Of a stretch of 64,000 nt of DNA, positions 40,701-50,513 are shown piece after piece. The stretch lies in NCBI RefSeq assembly GCF_000002235.5, contig NW_022145543.1, positions 1,488,001 through 1,552,000 of the forward strand. The letters run 5' to 3'. Position 1 is the stretch's first letter, and every line of letters starts with the position of its first letter. The position numbers and the translations under genes are program-made. The notes under the pieces were generated by a model. That model was not told the DNA's origin. It searched no databases and saw only the letters and a program-made list of their open reading frames with translations. The stretch is from Strongylocentrotus purpuratus (taxonomy: Eukaryota; Echinodermata; Echinoidea; Camarodonta; Strongylocentrotidae).

Positions 40701-41896
40701 AATTATATATATTTCTTTCCTTTTTTGAACCATCGTCTTCGGCTCGTAGTAGTAGAAGATGTAATCGTTCGCACATTGATGGCTGGACTTCAGCCTGCAT
40801 CGGGGCTTGCCTGTGTCGGTGGAGGGATCAACTAAGAAGAAGAAGGTGTGTACGTGTGCGACCGATTCAAGGCTAGCCGCTGTTGAGTGATTGCACTTTC
40901 GCGCGAAGTTTTAAACTTCATCATGAACTTTGTCCCTCGGGCCTGTCTAATTATGAACGTAACTTTGCGACATGAAATATAATTGTTTCAAGGCTCTTAC
41001 GTACGGAAAGGCGTAGAAGGAAATGGCTACAAACCAGCTGGATATCTCCTATTTGATGGAACCTATGGAGTCGGCAGATGGGTGGATTTTCTTAGTGAAA
41101 GTAAATGCTTTCTTTTAATCTTAGTTTTAGTATAAACAAATTAGTAATTAAAAAGTTAGATTTGGGCATTGGCCTCCCTACTAAAAAGACAGACAGTTTT
41201 TCGTCATTTTACACTAATCCTAACCATAACCCTAAACCTGCAAAAACTGACCGTTTCTGCAGCAGGGCCATGTCCCCGGGTCCGAGTTAGCCAGAGGAGG
41301 GTTGCTAATTTTTCTTTCATAATTAAGAATAAGATTAGATATACGGTCTAGATCTGTGGCCTATGGGCATTGCTATATTTTCTCTTGGTCAGAAACTCTT
41401 CTACATCCTTGACCCACAAAATTATACTCACCAGTTGAAATTCTCTTCTTCTATCAAACGCACTTTGAATCCCACTGTCTTTCCACAGTTCCACACAGGG
41501 TTGCACGTATTGGACAAACAGAGGTGGTTCGAGCTGGGCAGCTTGAGTGTTGAAACTCATGACAAACTCGGCATGCTTTTCGTTGCCTGAATCACCCCAT
41601 GGTATACCCAACTTGTCACGGGCATCTGCCAACACTTTCATACCCTTGATAATATTTCCATAGATGATGTTACGGAACTCTTTCACTTCTTGATCTGTAA
41701 ATTGTTGTTCATGGATGATTTTCATCTGCTTCAAAAACGTGCTTTTCCCACTCTCGCCTGCACCGAGGAGCAACACCTTCACTTCTCTTCGAATGTAATT
41801 TTTATCTCTCTGAAGCTGTTTGTCGATATCTTTGCTGTGATTCAAGGCCTGTTTATCCGTTGGCGTAAGACAGCAGGTCAGTAGAGTGCCTGCCAT
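22747..41896 (-). CDS. GNA12/13: heterotrimeric G protein alpha subunit, G12/13 class
   Basis: GTP-binding alpha subunit of the G12/13 class, which acts at the inner plasma membrane and in other animals signals to RhoGEFs and Rho. Coding exons on the minus strand are 41896-41432, 25041-24991 and 23319-22747. All introns are GT/AG, all phase 0, giving 362 aa (vertebrates about 377-381). The P-loop GAGESGKS is at residues 45-52; the Arg-Lys-Ala-Thr of switch I at 185-188, with the catalytic Arg and Mg-binding Thr present; [16 protein letters not shown] (switch II) at 207-222; NKTD at 276-279; TTAVDT near 333; and the C-terminus ends ENLKRLMLQ, close to the class signature ending IMLQ. Cys8-Cys9 are candidate palmitoylation sites. 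An in-frame ATG at 41974 would add 26 residues, but MAGTLLTCC is the family-like start. The middle exon is only 51 nt. The first coding intron is about 16.4 kb, the second about 1.7 kb. All GTPase residues I checked are present, so the gene looks functional. Confidence 0.94.
23900..23937 (+). repeat. TACATG/TGTACA cluster
   Basis: Self-complementary (TGTACA)n array in a G-alpha intron. Similar short clusters occur at 24658-24679, 25275-25295, 29593-29611 and 35881-35899, among others. Confidence 0.9.
23975..24430. mobile_element. MITE with GTATAAGACGCACC-type ends, copy 1
   Basis: Left CCGTAAATCTCTGTGTATAAG then ATGCACC; right inverse GGTGCGTCTTATACTGCGTG then ACGTACGG. Internal TGGCAATGTCTCCCAGCTCA and AAAGGTCCTTCACGC also occur inverted in 38300-38902. 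Located in the second G-alpha coding intron. Confidence 0.7.
24414..24622. mobile_element. small element with TGACGTACGGGAC repeats and a hairpin
   Basis: 24415-24456 is an 18-bp perfect hairpin (CTGCGTGACGTACGGGAC, loop CACAGC, then its complement). The same GTCCCGTACGTCAC recurs at 24608-24621. It may be a MITE of about 200 bp joined to the end of the preceding element. Confidence 0.55.
26900..27110 (+). repeat. tRNA-derived SINE, degraded head
   Basis: An A-box-like TAGTCGAGTGG and B-box-like GGTTCAATCC (26956-26965) resemble a tRNA-Ser-type head; GCACTAGTGTCTATTGGCAAGA follows, as in the SINE at 58208. The body is decayed. Not a functional tRNA. Confidence 0.7.
27488..27618. mobile_element. 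130-bp hairpin MITE
   Basis: ATTGGTCTAAGAgaAGAGGCAAA...GCCGCCATCTTGGATT is mirrored by AATCCAAGATGGCaGCTCGC...TTTGCCTCTgTTCTTAGACCAAT, giving arms of about 48 bp around a loop of about 40 bp. Confidence 0.75.
28640..29100 (+). repeat. degenerate direct repeats
   Basis: Motif ACCAGAGYTGATCTTC recurs at about 28662, 28842, 28936 and 29069, and GGCTCTTTCACAC (or similar) at about 28695, 28888 and 28974. Irregular spacing; origin unknown. Confidence 0.5.
32919..33049. mobile_element. 130-bp hairpin element
   Basis: Arms of about 58 bp: GCAAACTATCATCGCCGAG, GATCTCGGGGCTACTATCTTC and inverse on the other side, with a loop of about 10 bp (AGCCGCAAGG). GC-rich against an AT-rich background. No ORF. 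Confidence 0.75.
33150..33250. mobile_element. partial GGTCCGGGATGG-type element
   Basis: CCAGTCCCATATAAAGCC followed by GGACC/GGACGAGCAC units and a mirror CCATCCCGGACCATGGTC; related to the full element that follows. Confidence 0.6.
33279..33755. mobile_element. GGTCC-rich palindromic element with TA flanks
   Basis: TA|CAGTCCCATATATGTCCCGG at the left is mirrored by CCGGGACGTATATGGGACTG|TA at the right. The arms run about 155 bp with almost complete identity through GATCCGGGATTCGGTCCGTG and an internal 10-bp repeat GGTCCTGGAT (four copies plus GGTCCTGGGC on the left, three plus GGTCCTGGGC on the right). The middle, about 33440-33595, is a looser mix of GGACC/ACGGATCA units. Open frames on both strands are a product of the palindrome. 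Confidence 0.8.
33780..34020. repeat. GAGTCGACTCC-rich segment
   Basis: Self-complementary GAGTCGACTCC, GAACCGAG and CTCGGTTC motifs recur; a relative lies at 35455-35525 (GGGAGTCGATTCCACTTGGA). Family unknown. Confidence 0.5.
35694..35725. repeat. short hairpin
   Basis: ATAAGTACTATCT and AGATAGTACTTAT face each other across CAGGT. Confidence 0.7.
36205..36468. mobile_element. possible MITE with GGCAGAAGGG ends
   Basis: GGCAGAAGGGCGTTAGC at the left and GCTAACTCCCTTCTGCC at the right are inverse with one mismatch; an extra GCTAACGCCCTTCTGC lies at about 36402. Length about 264 bp. Confidence 0.6.
37538..38047 (+). mobile_element. TTAA-flanked MITE, copy B
   Basis: TTAA|AGGTAATACAAAGTTTTGG at the left and CCAAAACTTTGTATTACCT|TTAA at the right are perfect 19-bp inverted repeats with TTAA duplications. 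About 500 bp, no ORF of note, inverse of the copy at 10300-10720. It sits in the large G-alpha intron. Confidence 0.88.
38300..38902. mobile_element. MITE with CCGTATTTGCCGGC ends, copy 2
   Basis: CCGTATTTGCCGGCGTAAAG at the left is mirrored by TATGCCGGCAAATACGG at the right, flanked by TA. Internal CTGAGCTGGGAGACATTGCC is the inverse of the copy at 23975-24430. Contains a CAA run and a T run. In the large G-alpha intron. Confidence 0.8.
38980..39462 (+). mobile_element. dispersed repeat with GGGGCGCTGGTC terminus, copy 2
   Basis: Matches the element at 5328-5742 from CAGAGACTTTCACATTTATGA (39202) to GATATCCTCGTTTATGCGGA (39430) and ends GACCAGCGCCCCTACT (39447-39462), which is the inverse of the other copy's start. 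The left limit is uncertain. Confidence 0.65.
39468..39690 (+). repeat. tRNA-derived SINE with G-rich body
   Basis: A-box TGGCTCGGTTGG (39476-39487) and perfect B-box GGTTCGAATCC (39520-39530) with a 72-bp tRNA-like head, followed by repeated GGGGTAGGGGGCGGGG to about 39600. The tRNA head lacks a good acceptor pairing, so it is a SINE rather than a tRNA gene. Confidence 0.65.
39535..39608 (+). repeat. G-rich minisatellite, possible G-quadruplex
   Basis: Repeats of TAGGGGGCGGGG with many GGGG runs on the plus strand. Confidence 0.7.
41041..41187 (+). repeat. dispersed repeat copy, inverse of 56203-56352
   Basis: GATATCTCCTATTTGATGGA, CGGCAGATGGGTGGATTTTC and GGGCATTGGCCTCCCTACTA all occur inverted in OGFOD3 intron 3. 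No ORF; likely a MITE. Confidence 0.75.
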
Positions 41897-42150
41897 CTTG
41901 ATAGGTAGACAATTATTGCAAGTTCTTTCGGAGAACTTTGTGTTTCTTTCGACGGTCACTGACAATCCAGCCAAGCAGCTACATGTAGCTCGCTAACAAT
42001 TATACACGGGAAACATATCGCGATCGACAGCGCGTTTTTGACCCATCCATATCTCCGAGTCGTGGAGTGTACGAGTACGAGTAGCTTCACACACACACAG
42101 CCTGTGTACAGTGTGTATGTATGGAATAGTTCATACCACACCCATGACGT
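41897..42150 (-). promoter_or_regulatory. presumed 5' UTR and promoter region of the G-alpha gene
   Basis: Sequence upstream of the G-alpha start codon. It is richer in GC and CpG than its surroundings (CGCGATCGACAGCGCG around 42020) and contains TGACGTCACG at 42145-42154, which matches a CRE/ATF-type site. Promoter role is inferred from position and composition. Confidence 0.35.
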
Positions 42151-43462
42151 CACGAACCGGAAGTAAAACTGTGCGATTCCTCATAAATGGAAATTTCGAC
42201 ATTTTCGGGTATGACTGGATAATCATAAAAAATAGACTCGATAATTGATAGATAAAAAATGACAGTTATATGCAAAGCGAAGAAAAACTTTGTTTGAGTC
42301 ATTTAAAACGTAATGAAAGCTATCGGACACCTTCGAGCTTGCGAGCGCGACACGAGAAAAATCCTTAATATCTGAAACTGAAAATTATTGAAATACAGCA
42401 GGTGTTTTAACCGTGGTTAAATTACATAAAACAAACAAAATTAAACTAAAGTCACCCCCTTTACTGAGGTTTCTTTCCATAGCCTAATATCATTTTCTAT
42501 TGATTTATGTAATTTTTTTTTTCTTGCTCTTAGAGGTATACTAGACATAAAATAATATGAACATGTAGTGCTGCTATTATTAACGAAACCATTATGCCTT
42601 TGACCTAGTTATTTTACTGTCAGTTGCTTATATAAATAGACCTTAATATAGGCTTATGTTTAGTCGTGAAAATATTATCTATAGACCTATGTAAATTTAG
42701 TACCGTTCTGACCATGCTCATACATATCCAAGTTTTATAAATCAATGTCGATTGTGCTAATTGTCATCCCCATTCTATGATTTATTATAATTGGTGTTTT
42801 GCTTTCAATTCCACCTCTCTTCTATTCTCATTATATAACTGCTCCAGTTTTAATACTTCTCCAGCGGTTCATTACCTGATATCTACACGTATTCCATTTG
42901 TGTTAATATAGTCATTTTGTCTTCCTTTCTGCATATAATGTCCTTCTGAGTTCTGAGTATAAGCACTTTCTTCCTTTAGTTTTTATACTCTTATACGGAC
43001 ATTTCTTGGCTCTCCAGTATTCCATTCCACTCCTTAAAATAATCTTGCTATTTCCGACCGACATGAGTAGCAACTTCTCACATCTCCGTCCCCCCCCCCC
43101 CTCCCCTCCTCCTTCTCCTTTTTCTTCTTCTTTAATTTCTTCTTCTTTTTTTTTCTTTTCTTCTTCTTCTTCTCTTCTTTTAATCATCATCATCTTATTC
43201 TTCTTCTTCTTACTCCTCCTCTTGTTCTACTCTTTCTTCTTTCTTCCACTCCGTCTACTTCGGCTTCTGAGGGGGGGGGGGGCACTTTATCTGACTCTTG
43301 TATATTCCTTTCCTTTGTTTTCTTCTTTTGTATATAGAACTATAAACAAGCGTCTGTTTCGAGTCAAAATAATAACTCCATAACTGCAGGAGTTAGCGCC
43401 TTTGTGGCTCTCTCTGCATGTCTCTATACCCCCTCTCTCTATGTATCTCTCTCTCTCTCTCC

Positions 43463-43496
<34 letters not shown>

Positions 43497-43500
43497 ATCC

Positions 43501-43547
<47 letters not shown>

Positions 43548-43785
43548 GTTCACTTATGGTCAAACTCAAACACGGCGAGTGGAAAAGCATATGACGCACC
43601 TTGGGCGGGAGGACTCGGATTCACGCTTACTTTTGACATCTCTTCGTATACTTTTTCTGAAATCTTTCCTTACCTATTCGAATCTGCTAGTCAGGGAAAA
43701 GGGAAGAGACTAGCATGAATGTTTAGTTCTGGCTTCCTTCCCTTTCTGATGAGGTTGTTATATGTAGGGGCGGCTGAGCGACTTT
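42151..43785. other. intergenic, non-coding
   Basis: No gene seen. Pyrimidine-rich from 43080, with C, CTT and G runs, and a long (CT)n array at 43437-43545. Confidence 0.6.
43437..43545 (+). repeat. (CT)n microsatellite
   Basis: About 110 bp of CT units with interruptions (CTTTCT, CTATCC). Confidence 0.95.
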
Positions 43786-43789
43786 AATA

Positions 43790-44930
43790 GTAGGGAGGCA
43801 TCAACAAAAAAGGCACTTTCTGGAAAAGGGCACCTACAATTGGAAATCTCAAAAGCGAAGATATACAACTTTTTAGACATTGGTTTTTTACCCCTTAATT
43901 GTGATTACATTGTCAGGGATGATTTCGTTATCATGTTTCTCTTTACACATCGACATAGTCAACGCAAGTGACAAAGTACAAAGGTTAATTATCAGAGGTG
44001 GGAATGAGGCACTTCTTACACCTAAAAAGAGGCACTCACCAGGGATGAAAAAAGGGGACTTATGAGAATGGAAAATGGGCATTTGTTGACGGAAAAGGAG
44101 CACTCAACATATTTTGATTGGGGCATTTATCTAAGGTGTGAGGGCGCTTTTATGAGAAGGGAGAAGTGTCTCTTATTAAAAGGAAAAAGAAAAAGAGGCA
44201 CTTATCAGAGATGAAAAAGGATAATTATGAGAAGGGGAAGGGGCACTTATAAAAAGGAAAGAGAGCATTTATTAGAAAGGAAAGGGGCAGTTATTAGAGG
44301 TGAAAAGATGCACTCATTAGAGACGAAAAGAGCACTTATCAGGAGGGGAAGGGCACTTGTCAAAGTAAAACGAGCATGTCTCATATAGGGGCAATTATCG
44401 GAGGTGAAGGGGGCAGTGAAAAGGAGTAACTTACCGGCCTGACAAGGGTCATTTACCATAGATGAAAAGGGGCACTTATAAGAATGAATAGGGACATTTA
44501 TGAAAAAGGGAAGTTTTTTTTAATGGGGGCACTAACCGACATTTATCATAATGAAAAGGGGGCACAATTTGTTTTAAGGTACTTTTACACGAGTTAAAAA
44601 GAGGTAGTTATTAAAAGGGGAAGGGGCACTTCTTACAAAGGAAAAGGGACATTTATCAAAGTAAAAAGAGGCACCTCTCAAATCGGAAAAGGGCAATTAT
44701 CAGAGGTGAAGGGGGCACTTATCAAAGGTGAAAAGGGGCACTTACTAGAGATTTTAAAAGGCACTTATGAGAATGGAGTATGGACACTTAATGCAAAGAA
44801 AAATGGGAGCTTGTCGAAGGAAAAGGGGTTAAATAAAAGGGGGCACTTATCAGAGGTGAAAAGGGGAAGGGGCACTTTTCATATGTAGAAAGGAGCACTT
44901 TTTGTTACTTGAATAAGTGGGGGCACTGTG
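43790..44930 (+). repeat. degenerate minisatellite, unit about 23 bp
   Basis: The motif GGGGCACTTATCAGAGGTGA (then AAA) and variants recur some 40 times over 1.1 kb with irregular spacing. It ends at GGGGGCACTGTGCCCCC (44919-44935), an inverted-repeat motif that may be a transposon end. Encodes no long frame. Confidence 0.85.
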
Positions 44931-44960
44931 CCCCCCTCCTGAAATCGAGAGTGGGTGATA

Positions 44961-44978
44961 GAGAGAGAGAGAGGAGGG

Positions 44979-45029
<51 letters not shown>
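44961..45029 (+). repeat. (GA)n microsatellite
   Basis: GA units with one GGAGGGGGG interruption, then more than 20 uninterrupted GA. Confidence 0.95.
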
Positions 45030-45032
<3 letters not shown>

Positions 45033-45879
45033 TTTATTGGGAATATAAATCGCTGTGAAATAAGAAAAAATAAAGCTTGGCGAAGGAGAATAGAAGCCAG
45101 TGTCCTAATTTGATTCAAAGTACAAGCCAGGAATGGAAGAAGAAAATGCGTGTTTATATATAGAAGAGTTAGAAGAAGATTCTAGAAGAATATTAGAACA
45201 AAATTGGTGGGACCCCCACGTATCGATAACAGAATATATAATTTAGGTTTTCTGTTGTACGCAGAAAACCTAAATTTTGTATTCTTTCATCAATACTCGA
45301 CTTCATACATATTTGTTTTGAATCCTTGCAGACGTGTGTTTTAAATGACATTCTCTTTCACATTAATATGATACAATTTATGTGAAATTTTGCCATCAAA
45401 TGTTTGGGGTTCCCAACACTTTTGAGGAGTAGAAGAAGAGGAGGAGGATGGAGAAAAGTAAGATGAATAGGAAGGAAAGGAGATGGAAGAGAGTACTAAA
45501 ATTATGTAAGAGGATACACAAGAGGAGAGAAGACAAGCTTCCAAAAAGTGCCCTTTTGAACGGTTTGAACTGCTAAAATGCAACAATTTTAATTAACCAA
45601 AAATGTCAATTTCAATCAGACCTTTATCATGAGTCATAAATGGTATCGAAGAATTCTTTTCTTTTTTAAAGAAAAGTTTCATACATGTATCTTAAAAAAT
45701 TATTTTAAAAAATGAAATCGTACCAAACTTATGATGGATATATTTGGCATGTGAGGGCGCTCGACCGCTATATTGAAAAAACAAGATGACACATTCCTTT
45801 TCAGTAAATTCGAATATGATTAATTTTCTCTCGAAATAGACAGCAAAATAGTGTTAATGTAAAATACATTTATAGGTCA

Positions 45880-45975
45880 CACAATGTATTTATCATGGGA
45901 CAGATATTATAGCAATGGCTAGATCATTAACCGTTTTCAGTGCAAGATTATCTACACCAGTGTCTTTAAAGTTTT
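45880..45975 (+). repeat. segment repeated at 46425-46525
   Basis: Both contain TTTATCATGGGACAGATATT, GCAAwGGCT, GATCATT and a CCGGTGTC/CCAGTGTC end. About 75% alike by eye. Confidence 0.6.
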
Positions 45976-46599
45976 CTACCTCCCCTTATGCCTCTTTATA
46001 TTTGGTTAATAATATTCTTTTTAAAGATCAAATTCTAATGCTCAACTCTGTATTAGCCTTACATATTCTTGTTTTTTCTTATATAGTGTACAGGTATTTG
46101 TGTTTCTCTCTCATGTAAACTCACATCTGGATAAAAAATTAAACATAAAATAAAACGTAGTAATACACCCGTTTGTTCTTCTTAACTTTCTCTTTTACCA
46201 TCTGAATACATGTATGTTTATGCATTCAATCAATGTCAGCCTGGAAACTTTTTTGTGTTTTTCTCCCTCTCTCTCTTTATCTCTCCAGTTCTCCTACAAT
46301 GCTCATTTTTCAATACATGTATGTCAAAATGTTCTGTTATGGCCTTACCGGTATGTTTAAATGTACAATAATGTTTAAATGTACAATAATGTTTAACACT
46401 TGATAAATCACACAATCTCTCTGTGCTACATTGTGTTTATCATGGGACAGATATTAGCAAAGGCTATGAAAGATCATTTAACTGTTTCCAGCGCAAGGCT
46501 AACCGATACCGGTGTCAAATGGGCTGCCATGGAGCGAAGACCGGAAATATGTAATTTTGCAAAGCTATTGTGTTGCACAAACCAATCTTTCTGTTAGTC

Positions 46600-46720
46600 A
46601 GCGCTTATTGTTTTGTGCAAGATTGCACATGGGGCAACAAGCTACTGTGCAGAGGCGCTTAGCGCTTATAGAAATTTGTATTTAAGCGCTATATAAAATT
46701 TAAATATTATTATTATTATT
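46600..46720 (+). repeat. SINE 3' tail
   Basis: GCGCTTA...AGAAATTTGTATTTAAGCGC then TATATAAAATTTAAATATTATTATT matches the end of the SINE at 58208-58549. The tRNA head is missing. Confidence 0.75.
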
Positions 46721-47038
46721 AAAGAAAGCAATCAAAGTGTTAAATCTCATCATATACATACAACATTAAATTTCTCACACAACATCAACACATTACATTA
46801 CACATTTATTAAAAGAAATAAAGAGAACGCAGTGGAAGTCTATTCTGCATCTGAAAATATATATGACAAAAAAACCCACCACATACATATGGTGGCAACT
46901 GATGAATCCCACATATAGGTGATACATATAGGCACACAATGAAGTATAATAGCCCGATATACATGGTGATCTCACATTTGCTCCAGGCATTTTCTCATAA
47001 AAATATAGGGTCAGCGTTGCTTCTGACTTACTATGATG

Positions 47039-47165
47039 TTAGGTTAAGACCTAGAGTTAGAGTCAGCTTAATTAAGTTCTGGGTCCAGGACTGAAGTTAC
47101 GATTTTGATAAGTGAAGGAAATTGACCGTGGAACAATTGTCGCCTAAAGATGTCTCGTAGAACCA
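47039..47165 (+). repeat. dispersed repeat, partner of 62461-62560
   Basis: GGGTCCAGgACTGAAGTTA, then TGGaACAaTTGTC-like motifs occur in the same order at 62461-62560. A family not identified. Confidence 0.5.
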
Positions 47166-48514
47166 CAACCACAAAATATCAATGATAAACACAGGTGGAG
47201 AAGACAGCATCACCTATGTGGCAAAGGAATACATGTTGGCGTTTGATCAAATGCCTGAAACCCATCAATTTTTCTTGGCATAAAGTCTATCACACAGTCA
47301 TAAAATAGCCTCACAAGGAGTCAAAAAGCCTGAAGTTGGACAACTGTCTCAAAATTAGCATCTCTTGTAGCAGCGAAGATAGCTTTAACAGATAACACTA
47401 CTCAATATGAACAGGATATAAATGACTGATTAGAAATTAAATCTATCTAGAAATATCATTTAGAAGCAACATGGTACAGCGGTTCATTGATTTGATGTTC
47501 ACTGAAGAGTTTGAAGATTTTAACAAATGAGAATGTCCTAAGGTAATGCATTTTATACACTCTTGCCTGTCTCAACCCAAGAGTTAAATGGCAACCAAGC
47601 AGGATTTTATTCAGAAAATTCAATGTGGGCTGATAACAGCTAAAAAATCTACTTTGGAAGTACAAGGGGTGTACAAAAATGGAGGAGGACGACTGTGTTA
47701 TTATTATTTGTTATTATAGCATAAAGATCAAATTACCAACTGTGCAGCTCCGAAGCAGACATATGATTATCATTATTTATATAATGTATGGTATCACAAC
47801 ATGATTCAAAACTTTGTATGAATCAAGTACTAAAGTCACAGCTCTTGCTATACAAAGATGTACATTACATTATTTGTTTCTGTAAGGTGAAGAGCTAGTA
47901 CACGTACATATATAAAACTCCCAAACTTGGAACACAACTATTTCCTTGAAGAAAATACTACCACAAAATCACTTCCAATCCTTGTGTAGCTGAATCAGAC
48001 TGGATCATCCCATTAGAAATTACCATATATTCACAATTAAGAATAGTGATGAAGACATTTGCTTATAAATGAAATACTAGAAAATCTGATGCATGAACAT
48101 TATCTTTCTTACTCTCCTAATGCAGAGGAATGGATATCCACTCTTTTTCAGGGGTTATGTCAGAGGTCATCTCCTTTGAGTTGAATCCACTCCAAATGTA
48201 ATAGAATCCATTCTAAAGTCGAGGTTGAATAACTCTTTTCTTCGTAAGCCACTATGTTTGAGCATGGATTTCCACTCTAGACAAGATGATACCTAATATG
48301 AAATCCCCCCCCCCCCAAAAAAAAGGATTATAACTCCTATACATCTAGAGAGTATATCTTGGGAACTAGCAATTGTGTTCAATCACAATCTCAGAGTCCT
48401 GTCAAATCACATAAATGTCCAGATAATTGCCTCTTCTTCTTCAATTGTCTACGATCATTGTCTCCAGCTCATGATACATACAGGTGTGTTATATTAATAT
48501 AGTGAAAGCCTTTC

Positions 48515-50133
48515 TCATGTGAGCAATTTTTCCACAAATGCCTCCACCTTTTCCTTGCTCTGATTTCCAATGAACTTTGACACCTTCTGACCCCCTTTGA
48601 ATGCCATGATGGTGGGGACGGAGTCGACTCCGAAGCCGATGGCAAGGTCCTGGAGTTCATCAATGTCTACCTTGGCTAGCTTGACCTGGCCCTTGGTATT
48701 CTGGAGGACTGCATCGAGGACTGGGGCCAGAGCCTTGCACGGGTTGCACCATCTGTGGACAGATTATGCAAATTTATGCATAGAATTATGTAATTTTTAA
48801 GTGGACATGAAGGAAACAATACGAGGTGAGTTCCTTTGTGGAGTCTGAGCCACAGCAAAAACATTTTTTAAAGCCCCACTATCCTACTTGTAGCTACTTG
48901 CTCCCTCTATATAGAAAACTTCCCCAATCGGTGCCTGTTGGTTTCCCATGATCCTCTTTTTCTTATGTTAATTGAGAGCTGAGTTGATGAGATAGCCACA
49001 TGTCAGTGACCTGGCTGGGTGGTCTTATCTCTTCTGGCCCAGTAGTATTGACGGTCTTTAATATAGCCCCTCATTTTACAAACCCTTGTCAGTCCTTGTG
49101 TGTAACACTGTCTGCACTGTGAGACTATGCTGACGACATACTGCATAGGTTCTGTACTTTAGCTGCCCTGGACAAGGAGCGCCAGCCACAAACGGGTAAA
49201 GCTAGGCTGTCCTCAAGGCTTTAAAAATTGTAAAAGTGTCAGATAAGAGTTTGTGCCTGCAGACTAATCTATACAAGTCAATCACAGACTCCTGGTTTCT
49301 ATGGGAAAGATAATCACAAAACTACATATTTAATCTCTGCCCAGAAGATAAGGTAAATCAACAAAATTACTAGAGGAAATATCTGTTTTCTTACTCAGCA
49401 TGGAAGTCGACTATGACGGGTGATTTGCTGTTGAGAACCTTCTCCTGGAAGTCATCCCGGTCTTGGATGATGAAGCTATTCTCATCCAGACAATGGCTAC
49501 TACTGTGAAATGGCGCTGAGGAATTGATGAACTGTGGGAGCCTGTGCAGGGTTAGATGTTGGCAAGAGGGAAATGTGACTCAAGGTTTATTCCCAATTTC
49601 CTATAACATACTGTAAATCTCACTTCACACAAAAGGTGTTGAATTCTGATAACCATCTAACCCTGTGACTTGGGCAAGCTCAAATTTTGACATATTTCAT
49701 GAAAATGGTTGGTGCTCCACAATACAGCACCAAATACATAACTTTTGGATTTAAGTTGGTTTTCAGTACAATTCCAGTAGTTTTAGTTTCAGAATAATGA
49801 ACCCTATATCACTTTTGGAATCATGAACCTTCAGAATAAAGCAACAAATGTTTGGAATCATGAACCCCCTGCTAAGTGAAATTTGTTTTTCGGAATCATG
49901 AACTTTCTGAAAAACAAATCTTCAGAAAAATGTTTAATCAATGAACATAGAATGGAAATGGTCTAGATTGGTTTTCTACAATGGCTCCAAGGCTTTTACC
50001 TTTGCACAATGGGTGCTACTGATGCAGGCTTGAGGCCTGTAACCATAGAAACAGGTCCCGGACAAACCTTCCTCCCAAGGGTCCATGAAGTTTGTCTCAA
50101 TAGTCCTCTTTGCAGGAGCTGTCTGGCAGCCAT
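48515..50133 (-). CDS. TXN2: mitochondrial thioredoxin (thioredoxin 2 type)
   Basis: Small mitochondrial dithiol oxidoreductase, reduced by thioredoxin reductase in other animals and supplying electrons to mitochondrial peroxiredoxins. Coding exons on the minus strand are 50133-50000, 49541-49395 and 48752-48515 (stop TGA at 48517-48515); split codons join as AG+G and GA+A, giving 172 aa (human 166). Residues 1-45 (MAARQLLQRGLLRQT and on) are rich in Arg, Leu and Ser with no acidic residue, as in a mitochondrial presequence. The thioredoxin fold begins around FIIQDRDDFQEKV and continues VIVDFHAEWCNPCK (active site 95-99), KVDIDELQDLAIGFGVDSVPT with the cis-Pro, and ends EAFVEKLLT. The active site reads WCNPC rather than the usual WCGPC, with both cysteines intact. 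The first coding exon has 31 nt of 5' UTR (acceptor at 50165-50166), so at least one non-coding exon lies upstream, probably that ending at 52598. Head to head with OGFOD3. Confidence 0.94.
48871..49064 (+). repeat. dispersed 190-bp repeat, copy 2
   Basis: Second copy of the element at 11327-11522, lying in the last TXN2 intron. Confidence 0.85.
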
Positions 50134-50513
50134 TGTGGAATTTTTCCTGTCTAACAATAAAAGCCTGAAATGAGCATAACAAATTAAGGAGGGTGGATCA
50201 AAATGTTAATGATAAGATAAAATGATATGAGTAAGAGAAAACAATTTAAGATGACAGCTGATAGGTGTACATAATGATCACATCCTAATATTGCCTGTAA
50301 AGTTACCTGTGACTGTGCATAATATGCACATCAAATTTGTGCTATATACAGGCCTATCTACTTTCAAAATACTCTTTAGTGTGTGGGTTTGTTAGTTTTT
50401 TTGTTATCATGAGTTTTATGTTCCAGTTCCTTTTGTATAGAATTTTATACCCAACATCAAAATGTATGTTTTAAATGACAATGTGGAAATAATAGTTTAA
50501 AATCATTTATTAC

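Larger units (their letters stand above)
25042..41431 (-). other. first coding intron of the G-alpha gene
   Basis: 16.4 kb without other coding exons that I can recognise. It holds SINE fragments, at least seven inverted-repeat elements and many TACATGTA clusters. Regulatory elements may be present but cannot be recognised by eye. Confidence 0.7.
45030..48514. other. intergenic, possibly TXN2 3' region
   Basis: No protein gene. Contains a hairpin ATTTAGGTTTTCTG/CAGAAAACCTAAAT at 45242-45276, a duplicated segment (45880-45975 and 46425-46525), a SINE tail and a repeat shared with 62461-62560. Confidence 0.5.

Noticed and set aside
41896..41974. Upstream in-frame ATG extending G-alpha by 26 residues
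   Set aside because: The extra sequence has no G-alpha resemblance, and the downstream MAGTLLTCC with its Cys pair fits the family better. Not disproved.
43006..43713. Frames of Ser/Leu/Phe or Glu/Arg repeats
   Set aside because: Simple CT/CTT repeats translated; no start context or similarity.
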